Assembly (NCBI GenBank): GCA_037349105.1
Contig: JAYJMM010000119.1
Coordinates: 1,313,001-1,377,000, forward strand
From: Limnomonas spitsbergensis
Lineage: Eukaryota; Chlorophyta; Chlorophyceae; Chlamydomonadales
Direction: 5' to 3'
DNA: 64,000 nucleotides
Below are positions 1 through 9,518 of the stretch, piece after piece (position 1 is the stretch's first letter; the number at the start of each line of letters is the position of its first letter). Made by a program: the position numbers and the translations under genes. Under the pieces are notes generated by a model. The model had not been told where the DNA came from. It saw only the letters and a program-made list of their open reading frames with translations, and did no database searches.

Positions 1-1351
1 CAAGGTCTGCCTGGTTCATTTTGAGATCTGCCGTCCGAGAATCCAGCTGGACAAGGAGGCCGCTGATTTCCGCCTCTCTCGCCTCCAGCTGGGAATACTG
101 AGCCTGCAGATTTGCGTCCGTGGCCTTCTGCTGTTGTTGCTGTTGTTCCTCTATGTCTGCATCCCTGGCATCCAGCTGCCCCTTGAGATCTGCCTCTCTG
201 GCAGCCAGGTGGACCTCTCTTTCATGCAGCTCAACCAGCATCAAGTCCAACTGAATTTGCTCCTGCTGGCGATACTGGCTTGCTGATGAGGACCGTTGGG
301 AGTCCAGCAGCCCCTGATCCGGTACAACGGATCCAAACGCTGTCTGAATGTCCTCGTCACAACACTCCAGCGGGCTGGTGCTCTCCTTGCGGAGGATCTC
401 GCAGCTGTTGCCCGGCATCTTGTGCGTCAACAGAGCCTCCAGCTCAAAGGGCCACATGCCCCCAAACAGGCTGCCCTGCTCGCTAGCAGCGATGGACGAG
501 GCCCTCCCTCCAAAGACCGAGGGCCGGTTGCTCACAGGGGGGCATAGGCTTGATGACTGCTGCTGCTGCTGCTGCTGCTGCAGAGAGGGTGCCAGCGCCG
601 CCATGCCATTCGGCCAAATGAGACCTGCCGCAGCAGCCACCGTGTCCATCTCTTCGTTGTCCTCATCGGATCCAGTGCCTGCAATGTCGCGGCCGTCTTG
701 GATGTAGGTCGAGGAGGTGGATTCCGGGCTGCCGGTAGCAGGCAGGTCCTCGAGGCGCCACGCTTTGCCATCCACTGATACTCGCCACTGCGGTGGGCTA
801 CACGCGCGCCCGGCGGACATCTCCTCGATCCTCTGGCCCAGCAGCTCCAGCTGCGGCGCGTCCAGCTGCTTGGACAGCTCGCAGCTTCCCTCAGCGGAGG
901 AGCTTACCATGTCAGGGCGGGCGGCCTCTCCAGCAGGGGTAGGGCTGGAGAACAGCGGGTTGTGCCTGGCGGCCGCCTCTGTCTCGCTTGGGGTCAGCGA
1001 GGGGCTGCCGTTGCGGTTGCAGCTGGAGCCGCCCACGCAGCTGCCTCCAAGCGCTCCTTGGCAGATTATCGCGCTGTTGGGCTGCGTCGGTGTGATCTTG
1101 GAAGCAACGGCTGCGCCTCTTGACCCTGGTTTTGTGGGTGTGATCTTGGATGAGGTGGACACGCCGCGAAGGCTGGCGCTCGTGGGTGAGAGCTTTGAAG
1201 CAGGGCGCTTGGATCCAAGGACCTTCCGTTGTTGCAGTTTGGCTGGTGCGGAAGCTTTGCTGGAGGGCTGGGTCTTTGAGGTGCCGCTGGTGCAGCGATC
1301 AGGCGATGCATGCAGCACCTCTGGCACCTCAGCAGGTGCCCTCTTGCGCAT
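1..1351 (-). CDS. Coiled-coil, Ser/Thr/Pro-rich protein (N-terminal 450 residues, runs off left edge)
   Basis: The minus strand is open without a stop from 1351 to base 1, 450 codons, and continues beyond the window. I chose the ATG at 1351-1349; a possible acceptor (TACTGCTCAG) ends at 1401, so an upstream exon is possible. Residues 1-110 are basic and Ser/Thr/Pro-rich with two SKITPT repeats near residues 67 and 83. The middle is low complexity, with eight Gln in a row around residue 256. A hydrophobic stretch (FGGMWPFELEALL) follows. From about residue 360 the sequence is a strongly charged heptad-type coiled coil (REVHLAAREADLKG, QYSQLEAREAEI) containing a second Gln run. No enzymatic domain is visible, and I do not recognise the family; a cytoskeletal or scaffold protein would be a guess. 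A 227-codon plus-strand ORF over 717-1400 is its antisense shadow. Confidence 0.6.
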   Translation of the reverse strand, partial: MRKRAPAEVPEVLHASPDRCTSGTSKTQPSSKASAPAKLQQRKVLGSKRPASKLSPTSASLRGVSTSSKITPTKPGSRGAAVASKITPTQPNSAIICQGALGGSCVGGSSCNRNGSPSLTPSETEAAARHNPLFSSPTPAGEAARPDMVSSSAEGSCELSKQLDAPQLELLGQRIEEMSAGRACSPPQWRVSVDGKAWRLEDLPATGSPESTSSTYIQDGRDIAGTGSDEDNEEMDTVAAAAGLIWPNGMAALAPSLQQQQQQQQSSSLCPPVSNRPSVFGGRASSIAASEQGSLFGGMWPFELEALLTHKMPGNSCEILRKESTSPLECCDEDIQTAFGSVVPDQGLLDSQRSSSASQYRQQEQIQLDLMLVELHEREVHLAAREADLKGQLDARDADIEEQQQQQQKATDANLQAQYSQLEAREAEISGLLVQLDSRTADLKMNQADL

Positions 1352-1401
1352 CGCACTACAGCAAAGGAGGACAGCAGCAGGGCGGCGGCTGTGGGACTGA
1401 G

Positions 1402-2803
1402 AGGGGCAACCTGAGCAGTATGTATGATGGTTTGATCTCGCTGATCAGCTTGGCATGTTGCTTGGCATGGCATGTTCTTTTGCTTTGCATGTGACTTAGG
1501 TGGGTAGGCTCGTATACTGGGCGCAAAGCCCCAGCTCTGTCATGGTCACACCCCTACCCCTGTCTGTGGAAGCTTCCACACCGGTTGACGCCCTCTAGAT
1601 TTGCAGGATCCACCACGCAGTCTACCAGTTTCGACGTTGTGTCTTTAAGCATATGCTTCACTCACGTGCAGAAAGCTCAAACAGGACCTGATTTTTGCAG
1701 TTCAGAAGGGCAGCCTGGCGTTGTCGATATAGCCCTGATAGGCTCAGAGGGGACACTTCAGAAAATTTGAGGTATAATTAATATATCTGCCATTATCGGG
1801 CAGCCTCGTTCGCGTTCGTCCAGCCCTAGACATTGACGTCATGTACAACACAGTCTGGTGGTGACTCATCAATGCGACAGCTAGATTTGCACGCGTGTAT
1901 CCAACAGAGATCTCTGGTATATAGGGTCAGCACGATTTGAGAGCACCGCTACAAACCTGGCAGTGTCGGGTCAGGGTGCACGACGAACGGGGGAGGATGC
2001 AGCCTTTTAACCAAGACTTCCATCTCTGACATTCGACTTCCAGTTTTTTATTTTGACGCACTGTGACATGAGCTTGCGCAAATATCCACTGATAACTGGC
2101 AAAAGTGAGGCCTCTTTGGATACTCCTTGCCCTCCAATATCCAGCCTGAAACGAGCGGTATCTGAGATCATGTGTAGCATGGCAAGATGCCCTGAAAGTG
2201 TGCCGGCATACATGCAGTGTAAGGATGCACGGAACGTGGTTGAAGCGTAGTCTCCTTTCAGCATCGCGATACCTCTTGGTGTAGTGGCTTTACATGCAGG
2301 CATGTGCACGGCCCATGTGTTCCTTGGTAGACACAGCATCTGAACTGAAGTGGCCGCCCAGCCTATGTCAATGGGGCTCATGTACTGCGGTTCAGTGCAG
2401 GCTTAGTTCCTGGCCTTCATCACAAGATGCATACCGCAGACACATGCTTGTTTTCTATCAATAGGCCTCCACAGGGCCGATTGGGAGTCAACTTAGACCA
2501 AGTTACTGTCTTAAGCCATGTTGTAGCTGAATTGTAGCTGAACCAGTAGTGAACCACCCTAACATAAGCAGTGACCATCACAAAATTCTGCCAGGTAATT
2601 TGCGCTGTGTATAAATACCGTACAATAATTTACAATTTATAGGTCAATTACCCAACCCTGGTAAACACTGATAGTAGACCAGCAATCTGACAAGGAGCAT
2701 TGACAGCCCATTTCAGGTTGAAGGAACCAGAAGACAGAACGAAAAAATACACCGTATTTAAAGATACACCGAGGCCACACCGCGCACCCATATCTAATAC
2801 GGC
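1402..2803. other. Gene-free stretch left of the repeat region
   Basis: No convincing coding exon on either strand; the short ORFs lack domain character and splice support. At 2522-2543 there is a short copy of the motif TTGTAGCTGAATTGTAGCTG, the edge sequence of the dispersed repeat that is abundant after 34 kb. Confidence 0.5.
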
Positions 2804-2880
2804 CCTCATCTTATACGTTGCTTTCTAATGTAAATGCGATACCTTAACGTCTATAATACCGTATTACATAAAAAAACGTC
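2804..2880. repeat. MITE-like palindromic element, degenerate copy
   Basis: It begins CCTCATCTTATACGTTGC and ends with the partly complementary ATTACATAAAAAAACGTC, separated by a short AT-rich centre. A second, better preserved copy lies at 14937-15034. No coding capacity. Confidence 0.55.
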
Positions 2881-2979
2881 CCCCACAAGTGGACACGCCG
2901 CCGCGGGACTACACGCCGCCGCTGTACATGGAGCTGCTTGTGACAGATCTGGGGGTGCTGACACCTGCAACGGTATCAG

Positions 2980-3445
2980 ACGAGCTTATCCAGCTGTACC
3001 AATAGTGATTGCATGGTATTCTATGAATCAAAGCTGATTCAGCTGTACCAAGTGCAAATCCGCCGTACTGCCTAGAATCAGAGCTGATGCACATGTTCCT
3101 AGCGCGAATCCGCCATACCGCCAAGAATCGGTGCTAATCCAGCTGTCTAGAACGGTGAGTGCCCTAGAGTTAGTGCTGATCCAGCTGTACCAGAAGTGAA
3201 TCCACGGCATTACCAAGGAACAATGTTGGTGCACTTTGCTGTACCAGGAGTAAATCCACGGTACTGCCTAAAATCAGTCAATAACGTTACACCTCTGGGC
3301 CCGCTCAAAGCTCGGCCGCGTGGGCGCCTAAAATCAGTGCTGATCCAGCTGCACCAGTAGTGGATCCCTTGTACTGCCAAGTGCTGATCCAGCTGCACCA
3401 GTAGTGGATCCCTTGTACTGCCAAGTGCTGATCCAGCTGCTTGTG
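2980..3445. repeat. Degenerate tandem array, unit about 50-55 bp
   Basis: Units share GCTGATCCAGCTGTACCAG, an AGTG-ATCC segment, a GTACTGCC segment and AATCAG. The last two or three units (3338-3440) are nearly identical; those to the left have diverged. One unit is interrupted by the 48-bp insertion at 3279-3326. Confidence 0.75.
3279..3326 (-). mobile_element. Short 5'-truncated retroinsertion (copy 1) with 12-bp target-site duplication
   Basis: The 48-bp insert is flanked by CCTAAAATCAGT at 3267-3278 and 3327-3338. Neighbouring tandem units show the uninterrupted site (GTACTGCCTAGAATCAGAGC at 3064), so the insertion is directly visible. On the minus strand the insert ends GGTGTAACGTTATTG. 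Related inserts with the same fixed end lie at 10369-10494 and 25019-25077. Fixed 3' end, variable 5' end and target duplication are hallmarks of target-primed reverse transcription (established for non-LTR elements); assignment to such a family is inference. Confidence 0.7.
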
Positions 3446-3869
3446 CGTTGAATCAGATACATGTCTGCTACCAAAAGTGCAGTGACATCAGGTCAGGGTG
3501 ACAGATGATAGCGATGCCAGGTAGTGATGACGCTTGGCACTACGTTTGCTGGTTTTGCCGTGCTAGATCGCCTGGCTATTTGACAGGGTTGGCGGCAAAG
3601 GCTCTGGTTGGCGGGTTGTCCAGTAAATGTGACAATCGTCACATTGGGTGCCACTGTGCCAGTACATTGCGCTGGTAGCAGTCACGTTCGTTGCCTCTAG
3701 CAGCTAGGTCTGAAACTGAACCAATACAATTGGGAACGATGCCTACTGAAGTTTAGACTTGAGAGACAACAGACTTATGGCCCCCACCACCAGAATGCAG
3801 ATTCAGTAATAACTGCGATTGTCACGAGGTACCAGTGACCCTGAAGTATCACTGCGCTCAGCAGTCACA

Positions 3870-5520
3870 TTCTTCTCTTCTTAAAGGAGTGCTAGGAGCC
3901 CTTTACCAAGGGTTACCTGCTGTGCAGGTGCGATAATCTGGCTGGTACCAGATTATCCTCGACTTAATCCTCGGGTTACTGCACTAACCTTTGATGATTC
4001 TTCCCTTACTGTTGACAGAAGTTACGAATTGAAGTCGACCCTTGAGGAGACTGATGCATTGAGGTCGACAGTTGCCAGGTTGAGGCGGTCTGGATCGGAC
4101 TCGTGGACGAAACAGCCCGAAGTGAAGAAGAATGCAGAGCTGAATGAACGACTCTTGATGAGGAAGGTCAACCGAAGGATCGGATGGTCGACTTGATAGC
4201 CAGGAAAGGCTGGGGAAGCAGCTTGCAGTGTCGACTTAAGTTCTAGAGATTGAGCTGAGAGCTCGTAGTGTAGAGTTGTCACGACGTATGGGTGCACCGC
4301 ACGTATGGGTGGCTTGTACCGCTTTTTGGTTTCGGATTTCATCTGTTTGTGGTACTTAGAAGATGCCTGGCTAACTCCAGGCATTCTTCTCTTCTTACTC
4401 AAGTAACATACCGAAGTTGAATCACCCTGCTACCTGTAAACTGTTCTGGGATTAACGTCCAACTGTGATATTTCGGCCTCTTATCAAGGCCAGGACACTG
4501 CACTAATAGGAGATCTCTAGTTTACACTACACTGATCCTATTTCTCCAAGACCACATCATTCAGTAATAGGCCCTGATCGTTACACTGATCGAATATCTC
4601 TAGTTAACCACTACACTTATTCGTGATCTCTAGCATCAGCTTCTCTACTTCATCCATCTCAGCTCTATCTCTCGATTATACCCTACACTGTGAGCTTCAA
4701 CAGTTCTATCTCTAGGCTATAACTCGACACTGTGAGCTGCTACCCAAGCCTTTCCTGGCTACCAAGTCGATTTACTGCACCAGCAGTCGATCCTCCTCAT
4801 CAGAGAGTCGCCTCTTCGGCTCCACATTTCTCATCACTTCGGCTGGATCGACTCTCAAGTCCGTTCCACACCATTTCCTACTGTCAACAGTCGGCTTCAG
4901 TACAACTAGCCCCTGCAGGAACGAGTTCACTTCGCTACTTTTGTCAACAGTAAGAGAGGAATCATCAAAGGTTAGTGCAGTAACCCGAGGATTAGTCGAG
5001 GATAAACTGTCTGCCAGCAGTTTATCGCTCCTGCACACGCTAGTTAACCCCTATAAAGGGCACTTAGCACTCCAATAAGAAGAGAAGAATTAGTTATCAA
5101 GCGAGAGAGCAAGAAGAATGAGAGATGGAGTAGAGGTGCTGAACCTAGAGATAGTGAATATGCGTAGTGTTAACAAGATATATTCTCACAGTGTAGCTGC
5201 CAGGTCCTGATACTGGATGAGGTGGGCTTAGAGCGAAAGGATCAGCGTAGAGTTAACTAGAGATCTCCGATCAGTGTAGTTTCCTGGCCTTGATAAGGGG
5301 CCGAAATATCACAGGTAGACGATTAGTCCCAGAACAGATTAAAAACAGGGTGATTCAACTTCGTGTATACTTGAGTAAGAAGAGAAGAATGCTTGGAGCG
5401 AGCCAGGCATTCTCAAAGTACCACAAAACAGACTGGATCCGAAACCAAAAAGAATGTACAAGCCACCCATGCGTCATGACACGATATCATGCGGTGCACC
5501 CATACGTCGTGACACGATAT
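3870..5520. repeat. Compound inverted-repeat element
   Basis: Four blocks are followed by their reverse complements in a shuffled order. A (3870-4020) and B (4020-4232) are inverted at 4728-5090 as B'A'. C (about 4268-4530) and D (about 4540-4690) are inverted as D' (5091-5240) and C' (5240-5520). Matching landmarks include TCTTCTCTTCTT, GGTTAGTGCAGTAACCCGAG, GCCAGGAAAGGCT and GATATTTCGGCC. Arms are diverged by eye. ORFs of 126 and 143 codons at the C/C' edges share SKKRRM and SKYHK and may be remnants of one coding stretch, but no protein family is recognisable. Confidence 0.7.
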
Positions 5521-5705
5521 CAAAAGAAGGCCAGAATGATCCTGTCTTCGATTCTTCTGGCCTTGCCCTCAATGCATGCAGCCATGCAGGGCATGACTGC
5601 GTGTTACCGTGCGCTAGCGTTAATCGAGCTGCAACTCAAAACAAGCCCGCTTGAGTTGCCATTCATCTGGCCTATTTCAGTATTTCCACCGTCCTTCTCT
5701 CGTAG

Positions 5706-5744
5706 CGTTCGTCAAACGTAAAAGTTCGATACGTTTGACGAACG
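5706..5744. repeat. Perfect 15-bp hairpin
   Basis: Arms CGTTCGTCAAACGTA and TACGTTTGACGAACG enclose a 9-base loop. It lies just right of the compound inverted element, about 95 bases before a TATA box. It could be a transposon end or a protein-binding palindrome. Confidence 0.7.
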
Positions 5745-5838
5745 GGCGGTGTTTGCTTGGCTTGCATGCATGACACTGTGACAGGACATGCTTGCACGCA
5801 TGACAGGACGCACATGTCGACTGCTGCTACCAATCTAC

Positions 5839-5848
5839 TATATATAAG
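5839..5848 (+). promoter_or_regulatory. Candidate TATA-type core promoter
   Basis: TATATATAAG is a strong TATA box. The next gene on this strand is the peroxidase, whose ATG is about 510 bases downstream, so this could drive it through a long 5' leader, or it could belong to the neighbouring repeat. Confidence 0.35.
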
Positions 5849-6359
5849 CACGCTGATAAATCGTCGTCATACATTCGCATTGCATCTGTGTCCATACTGA
5901 GCGACCAAGTCGTTCTCATGCATCCGCTGTACGGCGTAGAAATGGAAATGTGACAGGCTCCACAGCTTGACTCATGAGCCCTTCCAACTATTCGATGTTG
6001 GTAGCAGGGGGATGTTAGTACCGGTAGGTCACACAGACACCGGCATGTATGTGCGGAACTGGCGAGAAAACGTAATTTTAGGGCAATAGGAGCTCATTGA
6101 GGAATACCTCTTCAAATCGCGCGACAGTTCTTGAAAACGCGCAACGGACTTCGTGAGGTGCATCGGAGCTGCCCGTCACCTTCGACCTCCTGCCTTCGAC
6201 ATGACGCCCTCCATCCACCCTACACTTTTTCGAAGGGGGCCAAAGTGTGATCAGGGGGTGTGATTCAGAAAAAAGGAAAATAATGAGATTACATCGGGAC
6301 AATACCGACAAATGCTCTCCAGATTGGACACAGCAAAACAAGCGAGTGCATCTAGAAAT

Positions 6360-9300
6360 ATGACATCTTCCAACAGAACAACGAGGATGAGCTTATTGGT
6401 GTCATTCGTGCTCCTGCTGGGAGCGGGCCATGTCAGGTCAGTACATGACGCCATGACCCATGACTAGACCAAGGCTCCCCTCGGTTGGACGGAACCCTGG
6501 ACGGAACCATGCCCCGTCATCAGTTACCGCAGCCACCTGCGCCCCCTCCCATTGCCTAACCCTCAACCAGCAACACCTTTCGCATGCCGACGGCACGGAT
6601 TATAAACATCTGTCACCCTCCTCAAAAACATCGACCATTGGGTCAAAACAACTCACAGTGCCTGCCACTGTGTCATCACTCGTTCAGCCGTGCACCATAA
6701 ATACTGTTACATGGCATGCAAGTAATACAATGCTAAAAACGCAGAGGCCTCATGGCAACCATGGTATGGCAACTATCTTCGCTGAAGTCCTCTTCATGAC
6801 TGCATGACCGCAGTGCTAAGCTCGCTCTTGATGCCAATGCGATCTATGGAGGCCCGCAGGTGAGCCAGACACTGCTGGAACTGCCTCAACACGCATGCTT
6901 GATGCTCCTTTGCTAGCATGGCTGCATACTTGGTTGGCACGCACGCTTGGCCATATGGCCAGGCACTCACCATGCCTTGCTCTGTGATGCATTGATGCGC
7001 CCCAGAGCTCAGCACCAACCCCAAATCAATCCCACAGCAGATTTGGAGCATCCCACCCTTTCCTCCTCCTGCCTCATCCCCTGCCCCTGGATCTACACCT
7101 GCCCCCTGCAGCAAGCCCAAGTCTGCTTTGAGAGCATCTGGACGCTGGCCACACAACAGCTCAACCCCCGCACCACAGCCCCCAACTGCTTGCGCATGGC
7201 CTTCCATGACGCCGGCACATACTCCACCGCCACTGACATGGGAGGGTGAGCACCAATACTGCCGGGCTGTACCCCATGTAGGAATCATGCTCAGGTAGAC
7301 TGCCATGCTCAGGTAGACTGCCATGCTGCCCAGGGATCAAATTGTCTCCGACTGATTCATCAGATTCATTCTGTCCCCCCTGCTTGCTTGCTGTCTCACC
7401 AATCACTGCTCCCTCCCTCTCCCCTCCAGTGCCAACGGCTCCATCCTTCAGGATGATGAGCTGAACACCCCACAAAATGCCGGCATGACCCTGTGCCCTG
7501 CCTTCATCAATGTGAGTGCAGCACTGCCACACTTCATGCGCTCATGGAATGTCAGCCTCCTGCCCGCTGCCCCGCTGCATTGCCAACACTTTTATTCCAC
7601 CCAGCTGCCCGCTGCTCTGTTTAATCTTGTTTTCCTCCCTGATGCCCGTTGCTCAGCTGACTCTTGCGTTCCTCCCTGCTTCATGTTGCTTTTCCAACTC
7701 TAGTGTTCCTCCCCGCTGCTGCTCTCTGTCCATCAAAACTCAAGTGATCGCGAACAATATCGAATGTGCCACCGTTACCAGTTCCGACATCATCCAAGTG
7801 GTCGGCGCCGCTGCTGTCAGCTTCCTGGGCGGCCCCTCCTGCACCATGCTCATGGGGCGCCCTGATGTGACCGCTGCCGACAACAATGCCGCACTGCCCA
7901 ATCAGTGTGACCCGTCACAGACTGGAATCGACAGGTGTGAGCGGCTGAGAGGCTGAGGGGACTTGCTTGCTAGCTACTGGATCTAGATCTTCAGGGTCTT
8001 TCAAGTCGTGCCAGTGTACATATAAGGACCGCTTTGGTTGAGAGGACAAAACAAGCTAGCGAGATGCTAGGTTCAATCTGATTTCACTCATAGTTCAAAA
8101 CGGGGTATAGCAATATGTGTGAGCTTGATTGTTTCTTCCAACATCATGACCGACATCATACACCCTCTAACTGCCCACTGCCCTGTGCACCCCTCTGTTG
8201 CGGCCCCTAGGTTTGCTGCTATGGGATTTGCTGACCCCAAGACAGCCCTGGTGGTCCTCTCCGGCGCGTACAACATTGGACGGTCGCGCGTCGCCAGTCA
8301 CCGGGGGCCAGTGCAGCCGGGGAGCAGTGAGTGTGGGGTCATCCTAATGCCACGCAATAGCTTGTACAGCGCACTACCCCGACTAGGCTTTCCTCTCACA
8401 TGCACATGCAATGAAAGCTATGCCTCTCGTCCAGTGTGAAAGTGTGGAGTATAATATAGAGGGGTCCTTGACTTGGCCCGCCTCCCAAGATATGATAGCT
8501 CCATCCTGACTGGCTGCCTTCCCTGACCGTCACAGAATCGAGACCTCACCAACAACCCAACTTCTTTCAACGGCCACCACTATGTCGAACTCACTCGCCC
8601 TGGCAACCAAGGCTGGTTCAGCAGCGACAACGACCTCTTTGACTCTCCAGCACCCACCGGGGCCGGGAACAACACACGCACCCTTGTGCAGGTAGGTGTC
8701 TGAGCTTGCAAGTTTTCCTGAAGGGGATCATTAAGGAAACGGGACTGTGCTCACAGGGCTTGACATGACATGCATATGCTGGGTTAAAGTGGCGTTATGA
8801 AGTCAGGCTACCGTAATCTGACATTCAATGGACTGAGGCATTCGTGCATTGTGTAATGTGTACCATACAAAGCTGCTCATGAATCAAGATGTGCTCTTCT
8901 TTGACATGTATATTATTGCGACTGCTTTGCTTCAAATGACGGACTTCTCCTTAAATGATGAAATGCTGATCCAATCCCTCCCCTCCCTGCTGGTGTGTTG
9001 CAGGAGTTTGCCACCAGCCCCGATGCCTTCCTAGCAGCCTGGTGCCCTCAATACAAGGAGATGTCCCTTCTAGGTGTGAACCTCACAGCTGTTGGCGTGA
9101 CCATTGCCGACGGATTCACTGCACCTGATGTAATTGATAATGGAGGCAATAGAGGCGGGAACGGAGGCGGCAGTAAGGGCACCGGTAATGGAGGCGGTCC
9201 CAATGGAGGCGGCCCTAAAGGAGGCGGCCAGAATGGTGGAGGTCCCAAGTGTGGAGGTCCTAATGGTGGAAGTCCCAATAGAGGCGGCCGCAATGGAGGC

Positions 9301-9441
9301 GGCCCTAATGGTGGAGGTCCTAATGGAGGCGGTAATGGAGGCGGCAATGGTGGCGGTAATGGTGGCGGTAATGGAGGCGGCGGTGGTGTTCGTGGAGGAG
9401 GCGGTGGTGGCGGTGACGGCCGAGGTCGTGCCCTGAAGTAG
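6360..9441 (+). CDS. Secreted class I/II-type haem peroxidase with Gly/Asn-rich tail; proximal His replaced by Tyr
   Basis: A seven-exon model that stays in frame: 6360-6431, 7112-7245, 7430-7515, 7745-7934, 8211-8310, 8536-8691, 9004-9441 (391 aa). Donors at 6431, 7515 and 8310 are weak, so those junctions may shift by a few codons. Residues 1-24 form a signal peptide (MSLLVSFVLLLGAGH). The distal site is intact: LRMAFHDAG gives Arg52 and His56, followed by GGANGS. TSSDIIQVVGAAAVSFLGGP is the usual helix before the proximal side. The proximal motif, LSGAHTIGR in the family, reads LSGAYNIGR (Tyr181, codon TAC at 8269-8271). The Asp that normally bonds the proximal His appears kept in FSSDNDLF (about Asp225). 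From about residue 292 the protein is GGGN/GGGP repeats, suggesting a cell-wall or matrix role. Oxidation of substrates by H2O2 is the family activity; whether this copy is active is open. Confidence 0.82.
9145..9429 (+). repeat. Coding triplet-type repeat: Gly-Gly-Asn tail of the peroxidase
   Basis: GGAGGCGGT/AATGGAGGC units encode NGGGPNGGG-type repeats with scattered Lys, Arg, Gln and one Cys, ending in RGRALK before the TAG. The repeat is open in several frames on both strands, producing spurious Pro-rich and Met/Val-rich ORFs. Confidence 0.85.
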
Positions 9442-9513
9442 ATTATGCAGTCTGGAATAATGGGATCATTACCTGATTAATTCTTTATCAATGGGAACCT
9501 CAAGCTGATGAAT

Positions 9514-9518
9514 TGTAA
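9514..9518 (+). terminator. Poly(A) signal TGTAA of the peroxidase gene
   Basis: TGTAA lies 73 bases after the stop codon. TGTAA is the standard polyadenylation signal of chlamydomonadalean algae, which supports both the gene end and the taxonomic reading. Confidence 0.65.

Noticed and set aside
717..1400. 227-codon plus-strand ORF
   Set aside because: Antisense to the longer minus-strand frame, which has poly-Gln, coiled-coil heptads and continues through the window edge.
9048..9436. Pro-rich minus-strand ORF and Met/Val/Ala-rich plus-strand ORF
   Set aside because: Other-frame readings of the GGN repeat that encodes the peroxidase tail.
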